A DNA stretch of 64,000 nt from NCBI RefSeq assembly GCF_000002595.2, contig NC_057004.1, positions 3,699,933 to 3,763,932 of the forward strand, in the 5' to 3' direction. This document shows, in pieces, positions 1 through 16,200 of the stretch. This DNA is from Chlamydomonas reinhardtii. Taxonomy: Eukaryota; Chlorophyta; Chlorophyceae; Chlamydomonadales; Chlamydomonadaceae. The notes under the pieces were generated by a model that was given only the letters and a program-made list of their open reading frames with translations, had not been told where the DNA came from and searched no databases. Every line of letters starts with the position of its first letter. Within the stretch, counting starts at the first letter, position 1. The translations under genes and the position numbers were made by a program.

Positions 1-72
1 CGCTCCTTGTCATGCCGCCTTCATAAACTCCCTGGTGTATGTCCCACGCCGCCGCTCCGCCCCTGCGCGCAG

Positions 73-621
73 GCAAGCAGACCTTCCTGAAGGCGCTGGT
101 GGGGGAGGGCGTGCTGGACGACTCCCACACCTGGGTGGACGGCACGCAGCTGCGGCCCGGCGTGGCGTACGTGCTTGGGGCCGGCAGCCGCCTGGTGTTC
201 GGTGAGGAGGGCCCAGGGGGCGGAGAAGGGGGCGGAGGAGGAGGAGGAGGAGGAGGAGGAGGAGGAGGAGGAGGAGGAGGAGGAGGAGGAGGAGGAGGAG
301 GAGGGGGCGGAGGAGGAGGGGGCGGAGGAGCAGGCGGAGGAGGAGGAGTAGCAGGCGGCGGAGGGGGCACTGAGGGCGGGCGGGCGGCAGGGCATGGCGG
401 GCACGAAGTCTCGGAGTCGGAAGGAGGGTGGCGGGGCGGCGGTGCTCCTTGAAGGCTGCGCCAAAAGCCGAGACGCCGCTCTTGTTCAAAGCGCCTGCCT
501 CCTGCGTGGGCCTGTCCTGGCAACTGCCACCGCAGGCAATGCGCAGCAGGCGTTCACCATTGATTTCGACCAGGCGGCTGGCAGCAACCCCCTTGTGGAA
601 ATGATGATGAAGGTGTGTTAG
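73..621 (+). CDS. FHA-domain protein, 3' end only (partial gene)
   Basis: Two exons, 73-201 and 536-621, join in phase (phase-1 acceptor at 73, donor GT at 202, acceptor AG at 534-535). The product ends with the last strands of a forkhead-associated domain: a His-Thr-Trp-Val-Asp-Gly segment and a Gly-Ser-Arg-Leu-Val-Phe-Gly strand that resemble the S/H-x-x-G-T-x-V-N-G and final beta strand of FHA folds. A short tail ends Asn-Pro-Leu-Val-Glu-Met-Met-Met-Lys-Val-Cys before TAG at 619-621. FHA domains bind phosphothreonine peptides. The N-terminus, and any plastid targeting signal, lie left of the window. The intron is dominated by a GGA microsatellite. A candidate TGTAA poly(A) signal lies at 1416-1420, rather distant. 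The FHA call rests on a short stretch. Confidence 0.55.
222..352. repeat. (GGA)n microsatellite in FHA-gene intron
   Basis: A nearly pure GGA/GGC run of about 130 bp fills the middle of the intron at 202-535. It creates long open frames of Gly, Leu or Ser on both strands that are not genes. Confidence 0.9.
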
Positions 622-1798
622 TGGCGGGGGGCAGGGTGCGCGTGGCGGAAGTACGGTATACTCACGCCTAGAGTCGAGAGTACGTCGACCCACCCCGAGG
701 GATATGGTGGGCATGGAGACGGGCACTGAGGGGGGGTTGGGGGGGGGGGGGGGCACGATGGCGCACTGGGAGCTGCTGCGGCGCCGCGGCGGGGCTCGGA
801 ATCCGGTAGGCTGATGCGTGTCTGACCCCAGTGTTTGCCACCTGCTGCCGTCATTGACACACCCTCGTCGAATGCGCCTGGTGCCCGCAGGGCATGGTGG
901 CCGGAAGCAGCCCCGAGGTCAAGAAGCAGCTGGGGATTTGAGCTCTTGTCCAGGCCAGCCATCGGCATATGAAGGATTGGGGCGGGGGCAAGTGGTGTGC
1001 GCGTGGTCATCGAATTCCGGAGAAATGCGGCCGCTGAGCGATGGTACTTTGGGCTGTGACGCATGCGTGCGCGCGCGGGGGCGGGGCCTGGGGCGTCAGC
1101 TGCGCAGGTGGGCACGATTTGGTGTGGTGGCGATGTGGTGGTGGGGTTTAGTTCGTTCCAATCCCATAAAAACCAAGACCCAGAACGACCCCACACAGGG
1201 GAGTGGAACTGTGAGTGGGGTGGTGCATGTGAACGCGCTGCGACGCTGCGTCGTGCGTTGCAGCGATCAGCAGTTTACCCGTGCGAGGTTTTCAGGGCAC
1301 ATGGCCACACTGCCGCGAAGCTAATCAGCATAGGACAGGCGGGGCAGTGGCTTAGGTTGCAGGTAGCAACGGTGGTCGCGCACGCTGGTGAGGAGGGATG
1401 CTCGTAAGAGGCCTTTGTAATGAGCTCCGTCAAATGATCCGCGCGCGCGGGCGCGGGCGGGGGGGGGGGAGGGCTGCGCTGGAACGGCACGATGATGAAA
1501 TCATGCCTCGTCGGCGGGGCAGGCTGAAACGAGTCGCGGTCACTGTGGAGAGCAATTTACAGCTAGTCCGCATCTGTAGCGGTATAGCTGACTTATTGAC
1601 GCCTCGTCGGCGAGACTTTCCAAACGATTCTTCTGTACCTTTTGGGGACCAGTTGGTTCGTCGCCGCACTGTAAACGCATAGCGCCGTGGTACTAGTTCA
1701 CTAAGCCGCAGCGTCTACCGCTGCTAGTCGCAGAAAAGACTTCCCGCGCCGACAGCGTTTTCGGCCCACCGCTTCCGCTAGCGCAGGCCAACAACGCA
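622..1798. other. Intergenic, 3' UTR of FHA gene and promoter of ABCF gene
   Basis: No convincing coding region is seen. The stretch holds a G run at 730-755, a TGTAA at 1416-1420 that may end the FHA transcript, and a copy of a dispersed repeat at about 1145-1195 that recurs inverted at 54481-54530. The last 100 bp form the 5' leader of the ABCF gene. No clear TATA box was found. Confidence 0.6.
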
Positions 1799-6525
<4,727 letters not shown>

Positions 6526-9240
6526 TGAGGCGGTGATGAGGTGGTGGGGCGGTGGTGGGGAAGAGGCGGTGGGGGGGAGAGGTGGGGGGGGGGGGCACCC
6601 GCACACAGGCACTGACACAGGCACGCGTGGGGGCAAGATGGGGAGGTGAGGCAGGGGAAGAGGAGGGGGCGGAGCAGGAGGAGGAGGAGCAGAGGAGGAG
6701 GAGGTTTCGGCGGTCGGCTGCGCGGCGGTGGCAGTAGCGGTGGCAGTGGCGCGAGTGATTTCGGGCGGCCATGGATTGGGGGCTGCGCATAGCATGGTTA
6801 ATCTACGGGAATCAGGGCGTGCGGGGCGACATTTGGCGCCCACACAGTCAGGATTCCGCTAGAAATGGATGGTCTTCTGCGTGTTGTTGTACTTCCCTCG
6901 TTGCAAGGACCGTGCGAGCGCAGGTGGGCAGAGGGCGGTATCTGTTGCTGACCGTTGCTGGCCGTGCTGGCAGGAGTTGTGTTGCACGGTCCGCATGCAT
7001 GATGCGGCCGGTGCTGGGGTGCTGGATCCAGCGACCTTTTGCGTGATGTGGCTTTTGCGGTTGCGTGGACAGTGGAAAGGGGCAAAACGACAGGATGCAG
7101 GGGAAAGACACGAACCGTGCCGTGCAGGCGAGCATTGAATTTTGGTGTGCGGCAGGCGGGGGGCGTGCCGATGGCCTTCCTGGGACGGCGTGGGCTCCGA
7201 TGCGTGTCGTGTCGTGGCCTGTACTTGGGCGCGGGATGCGGCAGTGGTTGCGTGTGCGTGCCGGCTGGATTGTAGGGGCGGGGCTGTTCGGCAGTGCTGG
7301 GTGGCTCGCAGGGGGCCGGCGGCATGTCATGTGTTTGTTGCTGTCATGAGCAACTTTGGACGCGCGCTACCTGCATGTTACTTATTTGTGTGTGTGTGTG
7401 CGTGTGTGTGTGTGTGTGTGTGGTGATGAGGCAAGGGCAAGGGTAGTGCGTAGTGTCTGCAGAGCGTGGCGTCCTATGCATGTTGGGTAGGGTGGGTGGC
7501 TGGCGGTGGCGGCGCAGGGTGCGGCTGGGGCAGCACGCGTCGAGAGATCCCCACGGGGGTGCGCGACCCGGATCAAGTGCTGACAGTGGGGCGCGTGCCG
7601 GGGCGACGTGTGCGCGCCTGCCGGGCCCGGCTGCCGCACGCCACGCCTGCTGTGTAAGGCATGAGATGGAACATGGCAAGGGGCAGGAAAGCGTAGTCCC
7701 GATGTGTGTGGCTCCCACCCGTGCCCACATAAATGCGTAGCAAGAAGGGACAAGGCATTGGTGCGTCGTTCGCGCGCTGTTACTGTACCGACGGTAGCTG
7801 GCAGGTTGTGTCGATGTTTTGCTGACGCGCATTCCTCACGCTCCGGGCGCCCGGCCAAGGCGATAGCACCACACAGACTCAATGCGACGCCACACCGCGC
7901 GGATAGCATAGCCGATGCGCACCTGCAGGCAGTCGACCGGCGTCCACGGATGAGCTGTGTAGACGAGCACTAGCGTAATGCAACGGCGTGCAGCAAAACA
8001 ATGGCCGGGCGACAGTGTGACAAGCAGGGGCAAGAACAAGGCGAAGCAAAGCAGAAGAGGGGCCCGAATGTGTACGACAATTGTGGCGGGCAGGCCGAAT
8101 GCGGTGCAACACGCCAACAACACAACCGGAGGTGAGGAAGCGTTGCTGATGGTGAGGATAGGTGCTGCGACGTTCGGTAGGGGAGCTGTGGCCGCGCACT
8201 AGATGGGAGGAAGTTTCCGAGGTGTTGTTTCCGAGGCATTGTTTGTGGCTGATGTTTGTGGCTGATTAAGAAAGAAGCAGAGTTTCGGCTGTGAGCGGCT
8301 GGCGAGGAGAGGCGAGGGCTGTTGCGTTTTGGAAGGCGGGCGGAAGGCCGCACACGCCGGGAGTCGGGCAGGCTGTAGATTTCGCTGAAGCTGCGTTTGA
8401 GAAGGGAGCCGAAGGGACAGCTGGGGTGGGACAGCTGGAAGGGACAACTGGAAGGGACGACTGGAAGGGACAGCTGGGAGGGACATCTGGGAGGGGACAG
8501 CGGATGTGGGACTGCTGGGGTGGGACAGCTGGGGAGAGGCACGGGACAGCTGGCATGGGACGCTGGGTGGCTGCAGAGGCTGGCAGCGCTGGGGCTGGTA
8601 CGTAGGTGGGTACTTGGGTACGCGGCTGGATGGAGCCCGGGCTCACGAAGAGCTCCCCGGTGGCATGACAGGAGGCGGCGTCTTAAAATCATCAGCCCTG
8701 CGGCACGGGAGCGCGGAGAGGGGACACGCGCACACACACAGGGCAAAACACAGCCAGGACGAAAAGCCCGCCAAGGAGCCCGCCCACGCAGCCAACACGC
8801 GCCCGCCGCAAACAGGCACTCACACGCGCACACACAACCCACAAGACGGCCGAGAAGCCGGCGATCACGCACCGCACGCCCCACACACGGCCGGCGGGAC
8901 AGCACACTCCCGAAAAGCAGCGCCCCTAACGCAAACCCAAGAACCCGACCTGCGCCGAACCGACAAGGAAAAAGCCCACACGCGCGCCAAGCCCCAAACT
9001 TAGCACCGACCTGTGTCCCTACCGTAAAACTGGAAACCAGAAGCCCAGCACGGGAACACCGGCACGGCCGTCCCCGCACCGCAGAGCGGTTCAGGGCAGC
9101 CGGGACCGGCGCCCCACCCCCAATCACCTACTACAAGCCACCGCACCGCTCGGTACCGCCGCTACCGTCGCCCATATCGCCGCTCCACGGCTGTCGTGCT
9201 GGCTGAGGCTGACGCTGCTGCGTCACATCTGGGGCTGCTG
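6526..9240. other. Gene-poor stretch between ABCF gene and reverse transcriptase
   Basis: No supported gene. It contains a (GT)n tract at 7386-7425, a TGTAA at 7653-7657, a degenerate 10-16 bp minisatellite at about 8411-8560, and an A/C-rich stretch at 8700-9150. The open frames here are out of codon style and full of His/Thr or Pro/Ser. The right part may be 3' noncoding sequence of the reverse-transcriptase element. Confidence 0.5.
8411..8560. repeat. Degenerate minisatellite, unit GGGACAGCTGG
   Basis: About ten variants of GGGACAGCTGG or AAGGGACAACTGG follow each other with differing spacers. The unit contains the E-box-like CAGCTG. No gene overlaps it. Confidence 0.75.
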
Positions 9241-10767
9241 CTAACAGATGGACATATCGCTGCCGCTGTCAGAGGAGATGGACATGTCGTCGCCGGAGCC
9301 GATGTTGTTGTCGCCGTGGCACCAGGCCGCGTGGCCAGCAGGAGGGAAGGGAAGCGGTGGTGCGGGCAGGGCCGGCAGGACGACGGCGGCGGCGACTGGT
9401 GGCGCGGGGGCCGGAGGGGGAGGCGGCGGCGGGGCCGCCGGCGGAGGAGGGGGCAGATCCGGGGGCGGCAGGAGGCTGAGGAGCCCGCGTGAGGTCATGG
9501 TACCCGGCAGCAGTTGGCGATGCCGACAATAGAAGCGCATGAGGGCCTTGCGGAGGAAGGGGCGCGGGTAGGCGCGCAGATGCAGCCGCCGCAGCGTGCG
9601 CCGTGCTGACGTGATGAAGGTGCCGAGGGTGGTGCAGAGCCGCGCAAGGGTGACGAGGGCGCCGATGACAACGTTGAAGCGCACGTGCCGGGGGATGCAG
9701 GAGTAGAACGGGGTGAAGCGGGAGACGCCGAGCTGCGCAAACTTGGGGCTGTCGCGTTTGTCGTACGGCTGTAGGTCGTACACGACGTGCCCGTAGATGT
9801 TGCTGCTGTGGGGGGTGATGGCGAAGTTGAGGTAAGGCGTGGCGACGCCGGCGGCGGGTGTGGCGCCGGAGGCCGCCAAGGTGAGGTCGGTGGAGTAGAT
9901 GCCAGGGATGCCGGCAAGCGATTGGGATTGCAGCAGCAGGTGGGGAAGGAAGGGGTTGCAGCAGCCGAGGAGGTCGTCGGTGTACCGCTGGGTGTCTTGG
10001 AACGCCAGTAGCACATCAAGGGCGAGGGAAGCTTCCGCGCACAAGGAGCTGGCGGAGGGCATGAAGACGCGGGTGTAGAGTGCGTGCTGCCAGCGCAACT
10101 CATCATAGGCAAGGACCAGGTTGGCAACGTACGAAGCGAAGTTGGCGCCCATGGCGACGCCGCGAATTTGCAGGTAGGGCTGGCCGCGGTAGGAGGTGTA
10201 GGCATGCGTAAGCAGGGCGCGCAGCACCGTGCGGAGGACGCCGGGCGTCCACATATAGTAACGGCCGTGAGCGTCGAGACCTCGATGCGGATGGGGAGCA
10301 GGCGGGGGGCGCCCGCGGCGGGCGGCGGAGGTGGATTTGGGGCTGGCGCGGGCAAGCCATGCGGCTTCGGTAGGCCACTGGGCTTCGGCTGCACGGTTGT
10401 ACGGGTAGAACTGGAGGCCGGCGGCTCCATCATGCAGGGTGGAGAGGACGAGGGAGAAGAGGTTGACCAAATGCTCGATGCAGGTAGGAATAGGCAGGTT
10501 GGTGAAGAGCCGTTCCACGTCATATGTGCACACGGCCGGCGCGGAGATAGGGCCGGGCAGCTGACATGGCGCGGCAGTCGAGGCGGTGTAGGTGACGGTG
10601 GCGATGGGTGGCCCAGGGGCAGGGGGCGGGTACCGGATCGTGCGTGTAAGGCATGACAATGTAAGGCCTGCGCTGGCAGGCCATGTATCACAGGACACTA
10701 CTAGGCTACTAGGTGTCTTAATCTCTTCGACACGACGTGTGCAGCAGCTAGAGGAATGCTCATGGCA
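9241..10767 (-). mobile_element. Penelope-like reverse transcriptase, N-terminus missing
   Basis: One open frame reads leftward from 10767 to TAG at 9241. It encodes recognisable RT blocks in order: DVERLFTNLP (first catalytic Asp, typical Penelope-like wording), QIRGVAMGANFASYVANLVL followed by an acidic residue (block B), and RYTDDLL (the catalytic DD). A C-terminal thumb-like region with LHLRAYPRPFL follows, resembling the L..RGYP motif of Penelope-like elements. The last 80 residues are Pro/Ala-rich and end in an acidic Ser/Asp tail. There is no Met before the RT core and no GIY-YIG endonuclease is visible, so the N-terminus must come from an upstream exon or is lost. Alternatives are another RT lineage with the same block order or a domesticated RT. 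No terminal repeats were found by eye. Confidence 0.65.
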
Positions 10768-11088
10768 TCACTTGCAGCAACGAGACTGTTTCTTGAGTTG
10801 TCGGACCAGCAGCCGTGTCCAGTGGGCGAATGGTCGCATCAGCCCTTCCGATGCTGCGGCCCACACACGCCTGAATGCCCGTCTCAAATCTCAACGTCCT
10901 AATCTCCATCCTTTCTGTGCTCGCCCCGATATCTCAGCCTCCCTGCACATGCCATGCAAATTCCATCACAACGCAACCCGAGGCAGTGCGACAGCCAAGG
11001 CAACTTCAACCTTCTGCTCTGTGCCCCATACCATGACACCACCCCGCTAAACCGTAAACGGCATCCATCAGTTCTCGCTCAAGTTGGG

Positions 11089-11268
11089 TCAACGCTGCCT
11101 CTGGGCTGTGCTCCCAGCGGTGCTCTCGGCGGTGCACTTCTTGGCGTCGGTGTTGCCCTGCTTGTCGGCGCGGGCCTCCCACTCGGCGCCAGGAAGCTCC
11201 CTAAGCAACTTCTTCACAGCCCGGACTTTCAGGGCCACCACCTGTTGGTCAAACGTGACCAGAGGCAT
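11089..11268 (-). CDS. Possible small or terminal exon, 59 residues, unrecognised
   Basis: An ATG at 11268 opens a 59-residue frame ending in TGA at 11089. It has host-like codon choice and balanced composition (segments VVALKVRAVKKLLRELPGAEW and ADKQGNTDAKK), unlike the low-complexity frames around it. It lies just downstream of the stop of the large gene to its right. It could be an independent small gene, an alternative last exon of that gene, or a 5' exon of the RT gene. A consensus acceptor (CCAACAG) lies inside it near VVALKV, which would fit an alternative last exon. No function is assigned. Confidence 0.3.
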   Translation of the reverse strand: MPLVTFDQQVVALKVRAVKKLLRELPGAEWEARADKQGNTDAKKCTAESTAGSTAQRQR

Positions 11269-11378
11269 TGCGAGTGATATCGGGGTGATAAGCGGCTCCG
11301 GCTGTGTAGGGAGGGTGTAAAATTGATACGGTTGCCGAGGTACCGGTATGACAAGCAGCGTGTACGTGTACGTGTACG

Positions 11379-13180
11379 TTACATCTGCCGCCGCCTGCGC
11401 TTGCCGCCCCTCGCTCCCGGCAGCCGCTGCTGTTGTTGCTGGACACCTCCACCTCCACCTCCTGCGCCGCCCTCGCCATCTCCCCCTCCACCTCCGGGAG
11501 GGTAGCCAAGGCCCCCGGGGCCACCGCCGCCGCCGCCGCCGCCCGGACCAAACGGTGGAAGCATGGGCAGCGGCGGCGGCATCCCCCAGGGGAACAGCAG
11601 CTCTGGCGGCAGGTGCCCAAACGGCGACGCGCCCAGCATGGGACCGAACAAGCCCTGTGAAGGCGCGTGTGTGTGTGTGTGTGTGTGTGTGCGTGTGTGT
11701 ACGCATGTTTGGGATGGCGTGTCAGCAACAGGAAGACCGACACAGACAGTCCGGAATGAGGCGGCAGGGTGCGGCGTGCGCGTGGCGCAGCACACCCCAC
11801 AGGGCAGGGCCGCGGGGAAGGTCCGCATGCGCCGTGGCATGGCACGGCAATCGCCAGCGGACACACAGCAGCTGCGCATCATGCTCAGGGGTGCAAGCGC
11901 GAGGACACGTCACACGTCACACGTCACACGGCACACGCGTCATTCAACGGCAGGAACAGCAGCGCACCCGAGCCCCTCATCATCCAACCAATGACACACA
12001 CACGTACGCTCACACACACACACGCTCTCACTTGCTGCACGAGGGGGTCCATTGCAAACGCCGCCGCCGCCATCGCCGCCGCCGCCTGCTCCAGTTGCTG
12101 GTTCTGAGACCCCGGCGGCGCCTCGCCGCCATCGCCACCCGCCTCTGGAGGGCCAGCATCAGTAGCGCTGCCCTTGCCCTGCCCACGCTCCTGCCAAACC
12201 ACTGCCGCACGCTCCTGGGCTTGCTGTTGCTGCTGGTGTTTCTGCTGCTGCTTCCTTTGCTTCTTGGTTAGCGCTGGCTGCTGCGGCTGCTGCAGCTGCT
12301 GTGGCTGGTGCTGCGGCTGCGGCAGCGGCGGCGCATCCCGCAGTGATGCCCGCCGCCCGGCGGGTGCGCCGCTTTCTGCTGGCGGCTGCGGCTGCGGCTG
12401 CTTTGACAGGGTGGGGTCGGTCCACTGAATCTGCTCGTGCACCCGCGGCTGCCGATCCGTCGCCGCCTCTCCACCGCCACCGCCTGCAGCGCTGCCGCTG
12501 CCCACCGCTGCAGCAGCGGCAGTAGCAGTATCAGTGGCAGCGGCATTGACACTGGCAGTAGCACTGGCAGTGGCAGGCGCGGACGCGGTAGACTTCTTAT
12601 GCAGCAGCATGTCGGCGTCCAGCTTCCTCGCGGCCTTGGCGTTCTTTATCTCCTTTCTTGACTTCTGCAGCTCCACCCCAATCCGCGCCGACTCGGTCAG
12701 CTTGCCCGACGGCTTGCCGGCGCTCTGCGGCCGCGGCAGGGGCGGCGCGTCCCTCAGCGGCTGCTGCGAGCGACTGCCGAGCCGCACCGCCTCCCCGTGC
12801 TCGTGCGCGGGGCGCTCACGGCCCTGGCGGCGCGTGCGGGCGGCCGGCGCGGCCGCGGGCGGCCGCGAACTGTCGCCAGGCGCCGCGCCAGCTGTCGATA
12901 CGGCCGTCGCCGAGTCTGCCTGCAGGCTACCAGTGGAGGCCTCCGCCTCTGCCCCTGCCTCCGCTCCCGTGCCCGGCGCCGGTTGGCGCGGGCTGGTACT
13001 TGCAGCGGCAGCGGCTGCTGGTGCGGCGGCGCCACCGTCGTTGCGTTGGCTAGCGCCGCTGGCGTCTGGCTCGCGCTGCCGCTCGCCCTGCTCCCGCTCC
13101 GCCGCCGGCGTGGCTTCTTGCGCCTCCTGTGCCTGTTGTTCCGCCAGCGCCTGCGCCTGACTCCGCGAAGACGGACGGCC

Positions 13181-13214
<34 letters not shown>

Positions 13215-16200
13215 GATGGCTGCTGCTGCTGCTGCTTAGGCGGCGACGCCTCCGTTCCCTGGCCAGTCGATCCCCGCCGACGCCGCTGGTCCTCCTGCTG
13301 GTGCGCCTGCGCCCGCTGCGTGCTCCGCTCCTTCTGCCGCTGCTGCCGCCGCCCGCCGGCGCCGCCGTCTGCGCCATCCCGAGGCGAGCCCGGCGGCGCG
13401 TCTCGCCCGCGCGACCCCGGCCTCGGCCCTTGGCCTCGCTCCCGATCCAGCTCCCAAGGCAGCGGCGGCGGGCCGTAGGGGCCGGCTCCCGGCGGCGGCA
13501 TTCGATCGGCGGCAAACATGGGGCGGGGGCCACGACCCGGCGGCGGACGCAGACCCGGCAGCCCATCCCGGTGCCAGTCCCAATCCGCCCGCTCCTGCGC
13601 CCGCTCCCGCTCCCACTCCCACTCCCGCTCCCGCTCCCGGCCGATGCCTCGCAGCTGCCACTCGCGCTCGCGCTCGCGGCTGAGCTCCCAGTCCGGTGGA
13701 TGGCGGCCCACGGGCGAGAAGGGCGGGCCGTGCGGGTGCGGGTGCGGGTGTCCGTGCGGCGGCGGTGACAGCGGCCGCATGGGGCCGTACGGCAGCGGCT
13801 CGCCAGGCCCGCCAGGGCCGCCGTAGTGCCGCCAGTGCGGCGGCGGCGGGCCGGAGACTGGGTCGTAGTGCTGCGTTTGGCCGTGGAGGGGCGGCGGCGC
13901 GCCGCCGCCGCCGCCGCCGTCGCCAAAGCCCATGCCGGCGTACGGCTGCTGCGGCTGCAGCCCGTCATCTGCCGGCGGCAGGCCGTGCTGTAGATACGAC
14001 GAGCCAGGGTGCGGGTACGCGGCGCCGGGCGGGTACTGCTCCTGCTGCAGGTGCAGCGGCTGTACATACGGCTGCTGCTGCTGCTGCGCGGGGTCGTACG
14101 GCGGGTAGCCGTAGGCCTGCGGCGGGTAGGCTTGGTAGCCCGTTCCCTGTTGGTCTAGGACAGGATGCTGTGGCTGTGGCTGTGGCTGTGGCTGTTGCTG
14201 CGCTGGCGCAGCAGCAGGAGGCGGCGGCGAAGGCGGCGGCGGCGGCGGGGGTGGCGAGGCGGACGGCGACGTGTCCTCATGCGCAGGGTCGCCAGGCGTA
14301 TCACCGGCGCCTGCAGCCGCGCCGCCGGCGGCGGGTGGCGCTCCGGCGAATGTGGCGGGCTTGACGGTGGCAGCGGCGCCGCGTCGGCCAGCCAAGGAGA
14401 ATGTCAGCACCTGCGGCGGCGGCGACGCAGGCGGCAGCGGCGGCGGCGCCTCCACCTCCACCACATCGCTATCATCCTCCACGTCCATGTTGTCCGTGTC
14501 AGCCACCTCACTCGCCTGTGGTGCCGCCTCCGCCGCCACCACCGCCTCCGCCTCCGCAGGCAGCGGCGGCGGCGCCGCCGTCGCGTGGTGTGCAGAGCCC
14601 GCTGTTGCATCGGCGGCGGTCGTCAAGGCCGTACCGGCAGGAGCCGCCGCGGTAGGGGCCGCAGCCGCGGTGCCGGCCGCCTCGTCCACACCATCCCGAC
14701 TCCGCCGCCGCTTATGCCCAGCTGCACGCTCCTTCTCCCGCTCCCTCTCCCGCTCCTTCTCGCGGTCCCTCTCGCGCTCCTTCTCCCGCTCCTTCTCGCG
14801 CTCCTTCTCGCGCTCCTTCTCGCGCTCCTTCTCGCGCTCTTTCTCCCGCTCTTTCTCGCGTTCCCGCTCGCGCTCGCGTTCCCGCTGCCTTTCACGCTCA
14901 CGCTCACGGTCCCGGTCGCGCTCCCGCTGCCGCTGGCGATCATCCCGCTCCCTGTCGTACTCCCGCTGTCGCTCCCTGTCCCAGGTCGCATCACGGTCCC
15001 GATCTCGGTCACGTGCTTCCACCCGCCGGGAGCCCGTAGCGCCGCCAGCCCGGCCTCCCGCCTCCTCCTCCTTCCGCGCCTCCTCCCGCTGCCGCTGCGC
15101 TGCACGCCCTGCAGGCTCCGCCCCGGCAGCGCCTGTGTCGGCCTGCGGAGCCGACTGCCCCTCTGCCCCGGGCTGCCCGTCCAAGCCTGCAGCTGCCGCC
15201 GCCTCCGACACCACCTCGCCTGATTCCCGGTCGCTGTCGGCGCCAGCCGCCGCTGCCGCAGTCGCGCCCGCGGCGTTGCCAGCAGGCGTGGCGCTTCGTG
15301 TGCCGGCGCCCTCCCGGTCTGACGACAGCCGCAGAGCTCGGTCGCGTTCGCGCTCGCGCACCCCGTCCATGCTGCGCCGGCTCGCCCCAACAAGGCTGCG
15401 GCCCCTGTCACCCTCCCTGTCGCGGACCCCGGCACCTCGGCTGCGGCTGCGGCTCCGTGTGCGACCCTGGCTGTGGCTGCGGCTGCGGGCATCCATGGAC
15501 GCCCGGCGCCTGTCCTGCTCCCTGTCCCGATCCCGTTCCCGCTCCCTGTCCCGCAGCCGATCCCGATCTCGGTCGCGATCGTAGCCGTGATCTCGGCTGT
15601 GCAGGTCACGTTCCCGCTCACGTTCACGGCTTCCGAGACCCCGTGCGTCACGCTCCCTCTCCCGCTCTCTGACACGGAGCCGCTCCCGATCCCGCTCACG
15701 TTCAAGGTCGCGCTCTCGGTCCCGCTCCCGGTCGCGATCCCTGCTGCGCTCGCGGTCTCGGGAGTCCCTGCCGCGCTCCCGGTCCCACTCACGCTGCCGC
15801 TCGCGCTCCTGGCCTGCGTCCTTGCCCTCGGCTGTCTCGCGGGCAGCCGCCGTGGCCTTGCCTTCCGCGCCTGCTATGCTGCTTGCCCGAGCTCCCTCCG
15901 GCGCGCCATCCGCACTGCTGCCGCACTGCCTGTTGACCGCAGCCGGCGCCGCCGCTGCCTGAGCACCCGCACCTGCTGCGCCCTCCAAGGAGGCTGCATC
16001 CTTTGAGGCGGCTGCTGCATCCCTCGAGGCGACTGCGCCCGCGCTTTCATGCGGCTGTGTCCGGGGTGACAGCTCCGGAGCGGGTGCGGCAGCAGTGGCA
16101 GCAACGGCAGCAGCAGGTGCCTGCAACGCCGCCGCGCTTGCCTCTGCATCTGCCTCGAGCTGCCGCACAGGCACGGTGCCCGCCTCTGCTCCTGCCTCAG

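Noticed and set aside
222-352. Poly-Gly or poly-Leu protein in the GGA repeat
   Set aside because: It is the middle of an intron with clear donor at 202 and acceptor at 535.
7970-9127. 385-codon minus-strand open frame
   Set aside because: Ser/Pro/Cys/Arg-rich without any motif; it crosses a minisatellite and an A/C-rich tract. Open only because the region is GC-rich and stop-poor.
12159-13768. Cys/Arg-rich frames over the CAG/CTG-rich part of the giant gene
   Set aside because: Out-of-frame translations of poly-Gln and Arg/Glu coding repeats.
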